Shown here one piece after another: positions 36,557 through 45,820 of a stretch of 64,000 nucleotides of DNA (positions are counted from its first letter, which is position 1; each line of letters starts with the position of its first letter). This DNA is from Pseudomonadota bacterium (GTDB lineage Bacteria > Pseudomonadota > Gammaproteobacteria > Burkholderiales > Rhodocyclaceae): positions 24,327-88,326 of the forward strand of contig JAGTRY010000007.1 in NCBI GenBank assembly GCA_018262235.1, read 5' to 3'. The position numbers and the translations under genes are program-made. The notes beneath the pieces are model-generated. The model was not told the origin of the DNA. It ran no database searches and worked only from the letters and a program-made list of their open reading frames with translations.

Positions 36557-38038
36557 ATGACCCGCATTTCAGGTTACGGCCACGGTACCCCGCGCAGGCA
36601 TATGAGCATCGCCCTCGCCCTGCTGCTGGCAGGCTGTGCCTCGATGGCGCCGACCTATGAAGTCCCTCCCCTGCCGGTCGCCTCCCGCTACAGCGAAGCA
36701 GACCAGGATGGCGCCAATGCCGCTGCCATCGCCTGGCATGATTACTTCACCGATCCACGCCTGCAGGGCTTGATTACCCGGGCGCTGGACAACAACCGCG
36801 ATCTGCGCAGCGCCATCCTGCATGTGGAAGAAGCGCGGGCCAGTTACGGCATCCAGCACGCCGGCCTGTTTCCCACGCTCGATGCCCAGGCAGGTGTGAC
36901 ACGCTCGCGGGTACCGGCCGACCTGAACCTGACCCGAAAGCCGCTGCTCGGCAACGAATTCCAGGTGGGCCTGGGCATGGCAAGCTGGGAACTCGATTTC
37001 TGGGGACGTGTGCGCAGCCTGCAGGATGCCGCGCTGCAGGACTACCTGGCCACCGATGCCGCACGCCGCGCCACCCGCCTCGCCTTGATCACGCAGGTGG
37101 CCAACAGCTATCTGGGCCTGCGCGAACTGGATGAGCGGATCATCCTGGCCCGCCAGACCATTGCCAGCCGCACCGAAACCCTGCGCATCTTCTCGCGGCG
37201 GGTGGAGGTGGGCTCGACCTCGCGGCTCGACCTGACCCAGGTGCAGACCTTGCTGACCCAGGCCCAGGCGCTCGGCGCCCAGCTTGAGCAGGCCCGCGCC
37301 AGCCAACTCAATGCCCTGACGCTACTGGTCGGCACTCCGGTCGACCTGCCTGCGCAGAGAGCCTCCAGCGACGATCAGGATATGTTCATGGAATTGCGCG
37401 AGGGGCTTCCCTCGGCACTCCTGATCCAGCGCCCCGACATCATTGCGGCCGAACACCAGTTGCGGGCAGCCAACGCCAACATCGGCGCAGCACGTGCAGC
37501 CTTCTTTCCGCGTGTCGCCCTGACCGGTTCGCTGGGCAGTGCAAGTGCCGAGCTGGATGGACTGTTCGCCAACGGCAGCATGGCCTGGCAATTCGCGCCG
37601 AGCATTTCGCTGCCGCTGTTCGATGGCGGACGCCGGCGCAACAACCTGAGTCTGGCCGAAGTCCGCCGCGATCTGGCCGTTGCCCACTACGAAAAAACCG
37701 TGCAGGGCGCGTTTCGCGATGTGTCCGATGCGCTCGCAGCCCGTCGCTGGCTGAGCCAGCAACTCAGGATTGCCCAGAATGCGCTGGCCACGCAAACCGA
37801 ACGGGCACGCCTGTCGCGCCTGCGTTATGACAATGGCGCAAGTGCTTTCCTGGATGTGCTGGATGCCCAGCGTGACCTGCTCGTCGCCGAGCAGCAGCTG
37901 GTGCAGACCCGGCGTGCCCTGCTGTCCAGCCGCGTCAGCCTGTACGCCGCGCTGGGCGGCGGATCGCTCGCCGCAGATGCCGTACCGACCGATGCACAGC
38001 CCCCTACCGAACCCGCCCGAGGCGCTCGCTTGCCATGA
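36557..38038 (+). CDS. NodT/OprM-family outer-membrane efflux lipoprotein
   Basis: This 493-residue TolC-like channel has a lipobox (LLAGC) and two tandem outer-membrane efflux repeats: the helices DPRLQGLITRALDNNRDLRSAILHVEEARA and GLPSALLIQRPDIIAAEHQLRAANANIGAARAAFFPRVALTGSLG are characteristic. It would supply the outer-membrane exit for the HlyD/RbbA transporter encoded just downstream. The ATG at 36557 has GGAG slightly far upstream; ATG 36602 is an alternative. The HlyD gene overlaps its stop by four bases (ATGA). Confidence 0.9.
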   Translation: MTRISGYGHGTPRRHMSIALALLLAGCASMAPTYEVPPLPVASRYSEADQDGANAAAIAWHDYFTDPRLQGLITRALDNNRDLRSAILHVEEARASYGIQHAGLFPTLDAQAGVTRSRVPADLNLTRKPLLGNEFQVGLGMASWELDFWGRVRSLQDAALQDYLATDAARRATRLALITQVANSYLGLRELDERIILARQTIASRTETLRIFSRRVEVGSTSRLDLTQVQTLLTQAQALGAQLEQARASQLNALTLLVGTPVDLPAQRASSDDQDMFMELREGLPSALLIQRPDIIAAEHQLRAANANIGAARAAFFPRVALTGSLGSASAELDGLFANGSMAWQFAPSISLPLFDGGRRRNNLSLAEVRRDLAVAHYEKTVQGAFRDVSDALAARRWLSQQLRIAQNALATQTERARLSRLRYDNGASAFLDVLDAQRDLLVAEQQLVQTRRALLSSRVSLYAALGGGSLAADAVPTDAQPPTEPARGARLP

Positions 38039-39234
38039 CCCCCACTGAACCCACCCCGTCCGTGCTGCCTGCGCCAACTGCCACGCCAGCCGCTGCGCCA
38101 CCGGCCGCAACGCCCCCTGCCCCGGCCGCCGTGGCTGCGGAGCCGCCCGCCCCGCCGAGCTTTTTCCAGAAATGGAAGAAATGGATTATTGCGGCGGCAC
38201 TCATCGTGATCCTCATCGTGGTCGCCCTGGTGATCTGGAAAATGCTCCAGCCCACCGGGCCCGGCGAGGGTTTCGTCAGCGGCAACGGCCGCCTCGAAGC
38301 CACCGAAATCGATGTCGCGGCCAAGCTTGGCGGACGCGTTGAGGACATCCTGGTCAGTGAAGGCGATGTCGTGACCGCCGGCCAGGTGCTTGCCCACATG
38401 CAGGTGCAGACGCTGGAAGCCCAGCGCGACGAAGCGCGTGCCCGCCAGCAGCAATCCGTCACCGCCGTTGCCAGCGCCGAAGCGCAACTCGCGGTACGCG
38501 AGAGCGACCGGCAAGCCGCGCTGGCTATCGTCGCCCAGCGCGAGAGCGAACTCGATGCGGCACAACGCCGCTTGGCCCGTTCCGAAACCCTGTCGCATGA
38601 AGGCGCCTCCTCCGTGCAGGAGCTCGATGACGACCGCGCCCGTGTGCGCACCGCGCAAGCCACACTCGGCGCAGCCAAGGCCCAGGTGGCCGCCGCCCAG
38701 GCCGCCATCCTGGCTGCGCGCACCCAGGTCGCAAGTGCCCGGAGCGGGGTCACTGCGGTCGAAGCCACCGTCACCCGCATCAAGGCCGATATCGATGACA
38801 GTGCGCTCACCGCACCCCGCGCGGGTCGCGTGCAATACCGCATCGTCCAGCCCGGCGAAGTGCTCGGCGCAGGCGGCAAGGTGCTCAACCTGATCGATCT
38901 CACCGACGTATACATGAGTTTCTTCGTGCCCGAAACCGTCGCCGGCAAACTCGCGCTGGGTGCAGAGGTCCATCTGATCCTGGACGCCGCACCGCAATAC
39001 GTGATCCCGGCCAAGGTGAGTTTCGTGGCGAGTACCGCGCAGTTCACCCCGAAAACCGTGGAGACCGCCAACGAACGGCAGAAGCTGATGTTCCGCGTCA
39101 AGGCGCAGATTGATCCGGCACTATTACAAAAGCATTTACAGATCGTCAAAAGCGGCCTGCCGGGCGTGGCCTGGCTCAAACTCGATGCACAGGCGCCGTG
39201 GCCGGCCGAGCTGGCCGTCAAGGTGCCGTGGTGA
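38035..39234 (+). CDS. HlyD/YhiI-family periplasmic adaptor
   Basis: The 399-residue membrane-fusion protein has a proline/alanine-rich cytoplasmic N-terminus, one transmembrane helix (about residues 49-69), a barrel-sandwich/lipoyl half ([29 protein letters not shown]), a long coiled-coil hairpin (about 120-255) and the returning half [31 protein letters not shown]. It bridges the inner-membrane ABC unit and the outer-membrane channel. It overlaps both neighbours by four bases, indicating a tightly coupled operon. Confidence 0.9.
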   Translation: MTPTEPTPSVLPAPTATPAAAPPAATPPAPAAVAAEPPAPPSFFQKWKKWIIAAALIVILIVVALVIWKMLQPTGPGEGFVSGNGRLEATEIDVAAKLGGRVEDILVSEGDVVTAGQVLAHMQVQTLEAQRDEARARQQQSVTAVASAEAQLAVRESDRQAALAIVAQRESELDAAQRRLARSETLSHEGASSVQELDDDRARVRTAQATLGAAKAQVAAAQAAILAARTQVASARSGVTAVEATVTRIKADIDDSALTAPRAGRVQYRIVQPGEVLGAGGKVLNLIDLTDVYMSFFVPETVAGKLALGAEVHLILDAAPQYVIPAKVSFVASTAQFTPKTVETANERQKLMFRVKAQIDPALLQKHLQIVKSGLPGVAWLKLDAQAPWPAELAVKVPW

Positions 39235-41990
39235 CGCCGGCAAGCCCTCACGATCCGCAATGCGTCGCCCGGCTGAGCAGCATCGGCCTGCGCTACGGCA
39301 AGACCCTCGCGCTGGATGACATCAATCTGGAGATCCCCGCCGGCTGCATGGTGGGCCTGATTGGCCCGGATGGCGTCGGCAAATCCAGCCTGCTCTCGCT
39401 GCTGGCCGGCGCGCGTGCGGTACAGCAAGGCCGGCTCGACGTGCTCGGTGGCGACATGACCAGCACGTTGCATCGGGAAGCCATCTGCCCGCGCATTGCC
39501 TATATGCCGCAAGGCTTGGGCAAGAACCTCTACCCGACCCTGTCGGTGGAAGAGAACCTGCAGTTCTTCGGCCGCCTGTTCGGCCATGACAAGGCCGAGC
39601 GCCGCCGGCGCATCGACGAACTGACCGGCAGCACCGGCTTGCGCGCCTTCCTGTCGCGCCCGGCCGGCAAGCTTTCCGGTGGCATGAAACAGAAGCTGGG
39701 CTTGTGCTGTGCGCTGATCCACGACCCCGATCTGCTGATCCTGGATGAGCCCACAACAGGCGTCGATCCGCTCTCGCGCAAGCAATTCTGGGATCTCATC
39801 GATCATATCCGCGCCGAGCGCCAGGACATGAGCGTGCTCGTCGCCACCGCCTACATGGAAGAAGCCGAACGCTTCGACTGGCTGATCGCGATGGATGCCG
39901 GCAAGGTGCTTGCGACCGGCACGCCGACCGAACTGCATACCCATACCGGTACGCGCTCGCTCGAAGAGGCCTTCATCGCGCTCCTGCCCGAAGCCAAACG
40001 CAGCGGCCATGTCGCCGTGGTGGTACCGCCGCTGGTGGTGACCGCAGACAATGCCATCGCCATCGAAGCACGCGGTCTGACGATGCGCTTTGGCGATTTT
40101 GTGGCCGTCGATCACGTCGATTTCCGCATCCAGCGCGGCGAGATTTTCGGCTTCCTCGGCTCCAACGGCTGCGGCAAGTCGACCACCATGAAGATGCTCA
40201 CCGGGCTCCTGCCTGCCACGGAAGGCACGGCCTGGTTGTTCGGCAAGCAGGTCAATTCGCGCGACATCAACACCCGGCGGCGTGTCGGTTACATGTCGCA
40301 GGCATTTTCCCTGTATGGCGAACTCAGCGTCCGCCAGAATCTGGTGCTGCATGCGCGCCTGTTCCAGGTGCCTGAAGACGCCATCCCGGCGCGGGTTGAC
40401 GAGATGGTGAGCCGCTTCAGCCTGGGCAGTGTGGTGGACGCCATGCCCGAGAACCTGCCGCTGGGCATCCGCCAGCGCCTGTCACTGGCCGTGGCCATGG
40501 TGCACAAGCCCGAGATGCTGATCCTCGACGAGCCCACCTCGGGCGTTGATCCGGTTGCGCGGGACACGTTCTGGCAACTGATGATCGACCTTTCACGCAA
40601 GGACCACGTGACGATCTTCATCTCCACCCACTTCATGAACGAGGCCGAGCGCTGCGACCGCATCTCGCTGATGAATGCGGGCAAGGTGCTGGTCACCGAC
40701 CAGCCCGCCGCACTAGTGAGCCAGCGCGGCACGAAAACGCTGGAAGAAGCCTTCATCGCCTATCTGGAGGAGGCCTCGGGCGACTCGCCCGGCGGCAAGC
40801 AGCCCCCCGCCAGCCAGACCCGGAACGCAAAACCGGCCGCAAGCAATACGCCTCCGCGCCGTGTGCACTTCAGCCTGGCCCGCGCCTTCAGCTACACCCT
40901 GCGCGAAACCCTGGAACTGCAGCGCGATCCGGTGCGCGCCACGCTGGCACTGCTGGGCACCGCGATCCTGATGTTCATCATCGGCTACGGCATCAGCCTG
41001 GATGTTGAAAACCTCACCTATGCCGTGCTGGATCGTGACCAGAGCGTACTCAGCCAGAACTACACCCTGAATCTTGCCGGCTCGCGCTATTTCATCGAGA
41101 GACCGCCGATCACCGATTACACCGGTCTCGACCAGCGCATGCGCAGCGGTGAACTCTCGCTGGCCATCGAGATCCCGCCCGGTTTCGGGCGCGACATCCA
41201 GCGTGGCACGCCGGTGCAGGTCGCAGCCTTGGTCGATGGCGCGATGCCGACGCGCGCCGAAACCGTGCGCGGCTACATCCAGGCGATGCACCAGCTGTGG
41301 CTCGTCGACATGGCCACCCATCGTCTCGGTATCCCGCTGAGCGCGACCAGCACGCTCGAAACCCGTTACCGCTACAACCCGGATGTGCGCAGCCTGCCCG
41401 CCATGGTACCGGCGGTGATTCCGCTGCTGCTGATGATGATCCCGGCCATGCTCACCGCATTGTCGGTGGTGCGCGAGAAGGAGCTCGGCTCGATCATCAA
41501 CCTGTATGTCACGCCGGTCACACGCAGCGAATTCCTGCTCGGCAAACAGCTGCCCTACATCGTGCTGGCGATGATCAACTTCCTCTTGCTCAGTGCGCTG
41601 GCCGTCACGGTTTTCGACGTGCCGATCAAGGGCAACTTCCTCACCCTGGCGACGGGTACCCTGATTTTCATCATCAGCTCCACGGGCTTCGGCCTGCTAG
41701 CCTCGACCTTCACCCGAAGCCAGATCGCCGCATTGTTCGTCACCATGATCGGCACCATCATTCCCTGCGTGCAGTTCGCCGGCCTGCTCAACCCGGTGTC
41801 ATCGCTTGAAGGTGTCGGCGCCTTCATCGGGCGCATCTACCCGGCCACCCACATGCTCCTCATCAGCCGCGGCGTGTTCAGCAAGGCGCTCGGCTTCAGC
41901 ACCCTGGCGCCGTCCTTCTGGCCGCTGCTGATGGCGGTGCCGGTAATCCTCGGCCTCTCCATCCTGTTGCTGAAAAAGCAGGAAGCCTGA
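39231..41990 (+). CDS. rbbA: RbbA-type double-ATPase/ABC-2 permease fusion
   Basis: The 919-residue protein has two ABC ATPase domains followed by an ABC-2 membrane domain. Domain 1 shows [24 protein letters not shown] and [11 protein letters not shown]; domain 2 shows [24 protein letters not shown] (a degenerate signature) and [11 protein letters not shown]. The membrane part (from about residue 565) has a large periplasmic loop between helix 1 and the last five. This matches E. coli RbbA (YhiH), reported as ribosome-associated but encoded with export partners. The GTG at 39231 overlaps the HlyD stop (GTGA) and is preferred to the track start. Confidence 0.88.
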   Translation: MTPASPHDPQCVARLSSIGLRYGKTLALDDINLEIPAGCMVGLIGPDGVGKSSLLSLLAGARAVQQGRLDVLGGDMTSTLHREAICPRIAYMPQGLGKNLYPTLSVEENLQFFGRLFGHDKAERRRRIDELTGSTGLRAFLSRPAGKLSGGMKQKLGLCCALIHDPDLLILDEPTTGVDPLSRKQFWDLIDHIRAERQDMSVLVATAYMEEAERFDWLIAMDAGKVLATGTPTELHTHTGTRSLEEAFIALLPEAKRSGHVAVVVPPLVVTADNAIAIEARGLTMRFGDFVAVDHVDFRIQRGEIFGFLGSNGCGKSTTMKMLTGLLPATEGTAWLFGKQVNSRDINTRRRVGYMSQAFSLYGELSVRQNLVLHARLFQVPEDAIPARVDEMVSRFSLGSVVDAMPENLPLGIRQRLSLAVAMVHKPEMLILDEPTSGVDPVARDTFWQLMIDLSRKDHVTIFISTHFMNEAERCDRISLMNAGKVLVTDQPAALVSQRGTKTLEEAFIAYLEEASGDSPGGKQPPASQTRNAKPAASNTPPRRVHFSLARAFSYTLRETLELQRDPVRATLALLGTAILMFIIGYGISLDVENLTYAVLDRDQSVLSQNYTLNLAGSRYFIERPPITDYTGLDQRMRSGELSLAIEIPPGFGRDIQRGTPVQVAALVDGAMPTRAETVRGYIQAMHQLWLVDMATHRLGIPLSATSTLETRYRYNPDVRSLPAMVPAVIPLLLMMIPAMLTALSVVREKELGSIINLYVTPVTRSEFLLGKQLPYIVLAMINFLLLSALAVTVFDVPIKGNFLTLATGTLIFIISSTGFGLLASTFTRSQIAALFVTMIGTIIPCVQFAGLLNPVSSLEGVGAFIGRIYPATHMLLISRGVFSKALGFSTLAPSFWPLLMAVPVILGLSILLLKKQEA

Positions 41991-43114
41991 TGAACCACAT
42001 CGCCAACATCTACCGTCTGGGCATCAAGGAGCTGTGGAGCCTGATCCGCGATCCGATCATGCTGCTGCTGATCGTGTGGACCTTCACGGCCGGGATCTAC
42101 GTGGCCGCCACGGCCATGCCGGAGAGCTTCCACAAAGCGTCCATCGCGATTGTCGATGAAGATGGCTCGCCACTCTCCGCGCGCCTGGTGGCGAGCTTCT
42201 ACCCGCCGCACTTCAACACGCCGAAGATGATCTCGCTGGCGCAAGTCGATGCCGGCATGGATCGTGGCGACTACACCTTCGTACTCGATATCCCGCCGAA
42301 CTTCCAGCGCAACGTTCTGGCCGGCCGCAGCCCGGCCATGCAGCTCAACATCGATGCCACGCGCATGACCCAGGCCTTCACCGGCAACATCTACATCCAG
42401 CAGATCGTAGCCGATGAAGTCAGTGAATTCGTGCAGCGCTACCACCGCAACACGGCTCCCCCGGTCGATCTGGTGACGCGCATGCGCTTCAACCCCAACC
42501 TTGAGAACAGCTGGTTCGGATCGGTGATGGAACTGATCAACAACGTGACCATGCTTTCCATCATCCTGACCGGTGCCGCGCTGATCCGCGAGCGCGAACA
42601 TGGCACCATCGAGCACTTGCTGGTGATGCCGGTCAGCCCCACTGAAATCATGCTCGCCAAGGTCTGGTCGATGGGTCTGGTGGTGTTGATGGCCGCCCTG
42701 AGCGCGCTGGTGTTCATCGTCCAGGGGGCGTTGAGCGTGCCCATCCAGGGCTCCATCAGCCTGTTCATGTTTGCCGCCGCGCTGCACCTGTTCGCCACCA
42801 CTTCGATGGGCATCTTCCTCGCCACGCTGGCGCGCTCCATGCCGCAGTTCGGCATGCTGCTGGTGCTGGTGCTCCTGCCGCTACAATTGCTTTCGGGCGG
42901 CATGAGCCCGCGCGAAAGCATGCCCGAACTGATCCAGAACGTGATGCTCGCCGCGCCCACCACCCATTTCGTCGCCGCAGCCCAGGCCATCCTCTACCGC
43001 GGCGCCGGCCTTGACGTGGTGTGGCCACAGCTGCTCGCCATCATCGCCATCGGCAGCGTGCTGTTCGCGGCATCCCTGATGCGTTTCCGGAAAACCATCA
43101 GCCAGATGGCCTGA
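41990..43114 (+). CDS. ABC-2 type permease, YhhJ-like
   Basis: The 374-residue inner-membrane protein has an N-terminal helix, a periplasmic region to about residue 175 and five further helices, the ABC-2 permease pattern. FGSVMELINNVTMLSIILTGAALIREREHGTIEHLLVMPVSPTEIMLAKVW is the conserved core. It pairs with the RbbA permease half as in yhiI-rbbA-yhhJ clusters. The start overlaps the RbbA stop (TGATG). Last gene of the four-gene export operon. Confidence 0.9.
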   Translation: MNHIANIYRLGIKELWSLIRDPIMLLLIVWTFTAGIYVAATAMPESFHKASIAIVDEDGSPLSARLVASFYPPHFNTPKMISLAQVDAGMDRGDYTFVLDIPPNFQRNVLAGRSPAMQLNIDATRMTQAFTGNIYIQQIVADEVSEFVQRYHRNTAPPVDLVTRMRFNPNLENSWFGSVMELINNVTMLSIILTGAALIREREHGTIEHLLVMPVSPTEIMLAKVWSMGLVVLMAALSALVFIVQGALSVPIQGSISLFMFAAALHLFATTSMGIFLATLARSMPQFGMLLVLVLLPLQLLSGGMSPRESMPELIQNVMLAAPTTHFVAAAQAILYRGAGLDVVWPQLLAIIAIGSVLFAASLMRFRKTISQMA

Positions 43115-43121
43115 TCCGCTT

Positions 43122-43137
43122 TGTACGCCAGCGCACA
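43122..43137 (+). promoter_or_regulatory. Palindromic operator-like site facing the PAS-kinase operon
   Basis: TGTACGCCAGCGCACAGACC, 135 bp before the kinase start; half-sites TGTnCGC/GCGnACA are both complete. Confidence 0.6.
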
Positions 43138-43272
43138 GACCGGCGCGGAAAAGCCTGCGATCCTCCAACGATATCTCGCACGAGCCCCTTCTGGCTTCTC
43201 CGCGCCAGCTCACCCCCACGCGCTACCAGGCCGATACCCCCCTGCCTGGCACGCTATTCACGGTAAGCATTC

Positions 43273-44466
43273 ATGCCCGAAACAGGATATGGCCCCCTTG
43301 GTGACGCAGCGCGCCAGGCAGCAGGCATCACCGAAGTACGCCGCCAGGCGGCTTTGCTCAAAACAGGGGCCTTGCAGAGCGCGATCCTGACCAGTGCCAA
43401 TTTCTCGATCATCGCGACCGATGAAAAAGGCATCATCCAGCTCTTCAATGTGGGCGCCGAACGCATGCTGGGTTACCAGGCCGAGGAGGTCGTCAACAAG
43501 ATCAACCCGAGCGACATCCACGATCCGCAGGAAGTCCGCGCCCGCGCCAAGGCGCTCAGCCTGGAACTGGCGACCACCATCTCGCCGGGCTTTGAAGCCC
43601 TGGCATTCAAGGCCTCGCGCGGGATCGAGGACATCTACGAGCTGACCTACATCTGCAAGAACGGCAGCCGTTTCCCGGCCATCGTGTCGATCACGGCACT
43701 GCGCGACGACTTTGAAAACATCATCGGTTACCTGTTGATCGGCACCGACAATTCGGTTCGCAAACAGGTCGAGCTGGAGCTGATCGAAGCCATGGCGGTT
43801 GCCGAGAAGGCCAATCTCGCCAAATCGGATTTTCTCTCCAGCATGAGTCACGAATTGCGCACGCCACTGAGCGCCATCCTTGGCTTTGCGCAATTGATCG
43901 AATCCGGCACGCCTGCGCCGACGCTTTCGCAAAAGCGCAGCGTCGACCAGATCCTCAAGGCCGGCTGGTACCTGCTCGACCTGATCAACGAAATCCTCGA
44001 TCTCGCCTTGATCGAGTCCGGCCGACTGTCGCTGTCACTGGAACCGATCTCGCTGACCGAAGTGATGCTGGAATGCCGGGCCATGATCGAACCGCAGGCA
44101 CAGAAGCACGGCATCCTCGTTACCTTCCCCAACTTTGAAGTGAGCTACTACGTCAAAGCCGACCGGACACGTCTGAAACAGGTCCTGATCAATCTGCTTT
44201 CCAACGCGATCAAATACAACCGGGTCGCCGGCACAGTGGTGGTGGCCTGCGTCATCCACGACCCGGAGCACGTCCGCATCTGCGTGGAGGACTCCGGCGA
44301 GGGCTTGAGCCCGGAGAAACAGGCCCAGCTCTTCCAGCCCTTCAACCGCCTCGGCCAGGAAGCCAAGGTCGGCGAAGGTACCGGCATCGGTCTGGTGGTC
44401 TCCAAGCGCCTGACCGAGTTGATGGGCGGCACGATCGGTCTGGAAGCATGTTCTGGATTGAGATGA
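43273..44466 (+). CDS. PAS-domain histidine kinase, C-terminally frameshifted
   Basis: The 397-residue protein has a PAS domain (about residues 35-160), a coiled linker, the phosphoacceptor helix SDFLSSMSHELRTPLSAILGFAQLIE and a complete HATPase domain (NLLSNAIKYN, VEDSGEGLS, GTGIGLVVSKRLTELMGG). Reading ends in IGLEACSGLR, while the next frame continues MFWIEMSLVAEPQ into the receiver. Homologs are single hybrid kinases with a GxGSxFWxEL strand at this point, so a small out-of-frame deletion appears to have split the gene. Kinase catalytic motifs are intact. The operon carries a shared-motif operator. Confidence 0.85.
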   Translation: MPETGYGPLGDAARQAAGITEVRRQAALLKTGALQSAILTSANFSIIATDEKGIIQLFNVGAERMLGYQAEEVVNKINPSDIHDPQEVRARAKALSLELATTISPGFEALAFKASRGIEDIYELTYICKNGSRFPAIVSITALRDDFENIIGYLLIGTDNSVRKQVELELIEAMAVAEKANLAKSDFLSSMSHELRTPLSAILGFAQLIESGTPAPTLSQKRSVDQILKAGWYLLDLINEILDLALIESGRLSLSLEPISLTEVMLECRAMIEPQAQKHGILVTFPNFEVSYYVKADRTRLKQVLINLLSNAIKYNRVAGTVVVACVIHDPEHVRICVEDSGEGLSPEKQAQLFQPFNRLGQEAKVGEGTGIGLVVSKRLTELMGGTIGLEACSGLR

Positions 44467-44960
44467 GCCTGGTCGCCGAGCCACAAACGGCCGCGCATGC
44501 CACCGATGTCAACCCGATCGACCCGAACACCATCGCCAGCGATGCCCAGCTCAGCACCTTGCTGTATATCGAAGACAACCCGGCCAACCTGATGCTGGTC
44601 GAAGACCTCATCGCGCGCCGCCCGGACATCCGCCTGGTCAGCGCACGGGATGGTTACAGCGGGATCGAGCTGGCCCGTACCGAGCTGCCCGATGTGATCC
44701 TGATGGACATCAATCTGCCGGGCATCAGCGGCATCCGTGCGCTGAAGATCCTGGCCGAAGATCCGACGACCGCACGCATCCCGGTGGTGGCGCTCAGCGC
44801 CAACGCCATGCATCGCGACGTGGAAAAAGGCCTGGAGGCCGGTTTCTTCCGCTATCTCACCAAACCCATCAAGGTCAACGAGTTCATGAAAACCCTGGAC
44901 GTGGCACTCGAACATGCCAAAGAACAATTGCCCCTCGCCAGCAAGGTGGCCGCGCAATGA
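44448..44960 (+). CDS. Receiver protein split from the hybrid kinase
   Basis: The 170-residue product starts at an ATG inside the kinase gene, in the frame that resumes the hybrid-kinase sequence (MFWIEMSLVAEPQ). Residues 40-155 are a receiver domain: LLYIEDNPANLMLVEDLIA, phosphoacceptor aspartate in DVILMDINLPGISG, LSANA and YLTKPIKVNEF. Expression would rely on reinitiation, as the ribosome site is poor (GGAAGC). It overlaps the next gene by four bases. If the frameshift is a sequencing error, this and 43273 are one hybrid kinase of about 560 residues. Confidence 0.8.
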   Translation: MFWIEMSLVAEPQTAAHATDVNPIDPNTIASDAQLSTLLYIEDNPANLMLVEDLIARRPDIRLVSARDGYSGIELARTELPDVILMDINLPGISGIRALKILAEDPTTARIPVVALSANAMHRDVEKGLEAGFFRYLTKPIKVNEFMKTLDVALEHAKEQLPLASKVAAQ

Positions 44961-45820
44961 TGCTCAGCCACACGGAAATACGGGATGCCCGCATCCTCAT
45001 CGTTGATGACAAGGAAGCCAATGTCGTCTTGCTGATGCAACTGCTCGCAGAAGACGGCTACACCCATGTCAGCTCGACCACCAATCCGCTCGAAGCCTGC
45101 CTGCTGCACCGGCAGAATCGTTACGATCTGATCCTGCTGGATCTGCAGATGCCCGGCATGGATGGCTTCGAAGTCATGGCCGGCCTCAAGGCCGATGATC
45201 CGGAAGGTTATCTGCCGGTGCTGGTCCTCACGGCCGAACCCGGCCACAAGCTGCGCGCCTTGCAATCCGGCGCCAAGGATTTCATCAGCAAACCGTTCGA
45301 CCTGGTCGAAGTCCGCACCCGCATCCACAACATGCTGGAGGTCCGGCTCCTGTACAAGAAAATCAGGGATTACAACCAGACCCTGGAGCAGACCGTGGCT
45401 GAGCGGACCTTCGAACTGCGTGAAAGCGAAGCACGCTATCGCAGCCTCGCCGAACTGGCCTCCGACTGGTACTGGGAACAGGATGAGAACGGCCGCTTCA
45501 CAGCCGTCTCCGGCCCGGTCCTGGACATGCTCGGCATCCAGGCCGACGCGCTGGGCGATGACCCGGCCCAGGCGCAGGACTCTGGCTGGCATGAAGACGA
45601 GCGCGCCTACCTGCGTGCAACGATTGCGGCACGCCAGCCCTTTCTGGATTTCATCTTCAGCCGCGACAAACCCGATGGCACGCACCAAACCTTCCGGGTC
45701 AGCGGGGAGCCGATGTTCAACACCGCCTGCCGCTTCGTCGGCTACCGGGGCATCGGCGTGGAGCTCACCCCGACCACCTACCACAGGAAAACCACCGAGA
45801 ATGCCCATGCCATTCTCTAA
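44957..45820 (+). CDS. Response regulator with C-terminal PAS domain
   Basis: The 287-residue protein has a receiver (residues 10-130; ILIVDDKEANVVLL, DLILLDLQMPGMDG, VLTAEPG, FISKPFDLVEV), a coiled segment (YNQTLEQTVAERTFELRESEARYRSLAELA) and a PAS domain with no catalytic output. It could pass a phosphorylation signal through protein contacts. Start and stop overlap its neighbours, so kinase, receiver, this protein and the Crp-like regulator form one operon. Confidence 0.87.
   Translation: MMLSHTEIRDARILIVDDKEANVVLLMQLLAEDGYTHVSSTTNPLEACLLHRQNRYDLILLDLQMPGMDGFEVMAGLKADDPEGYLPVLVLTAEPGHKLRALQSGAKDFISKPFDLVEVRTRIHNMLEVRLLYKKIRDYNQTLEQTVAERTFELRESEARYRSLAELASDWYWEQDENGRFTAVSGPVLDMLGIQADALGDDPAQAQDSGWHEDERAYLRATIAARQPFLDFIFSRDKPDGTHQTFRVSGEPMFNTACRFVGYRGIGVELTPTTYHRKTTENAHAIL

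Noticed and set aside
38004-40352. 782-codon minus-strand ORF opposite the HlyD and RbbA genes
   Set aside because: It is a shadow of GC-rich codons: it overlaps two clear genes, has low-complexity Ala/Ser/Thr-rich sequence and no domain motif.
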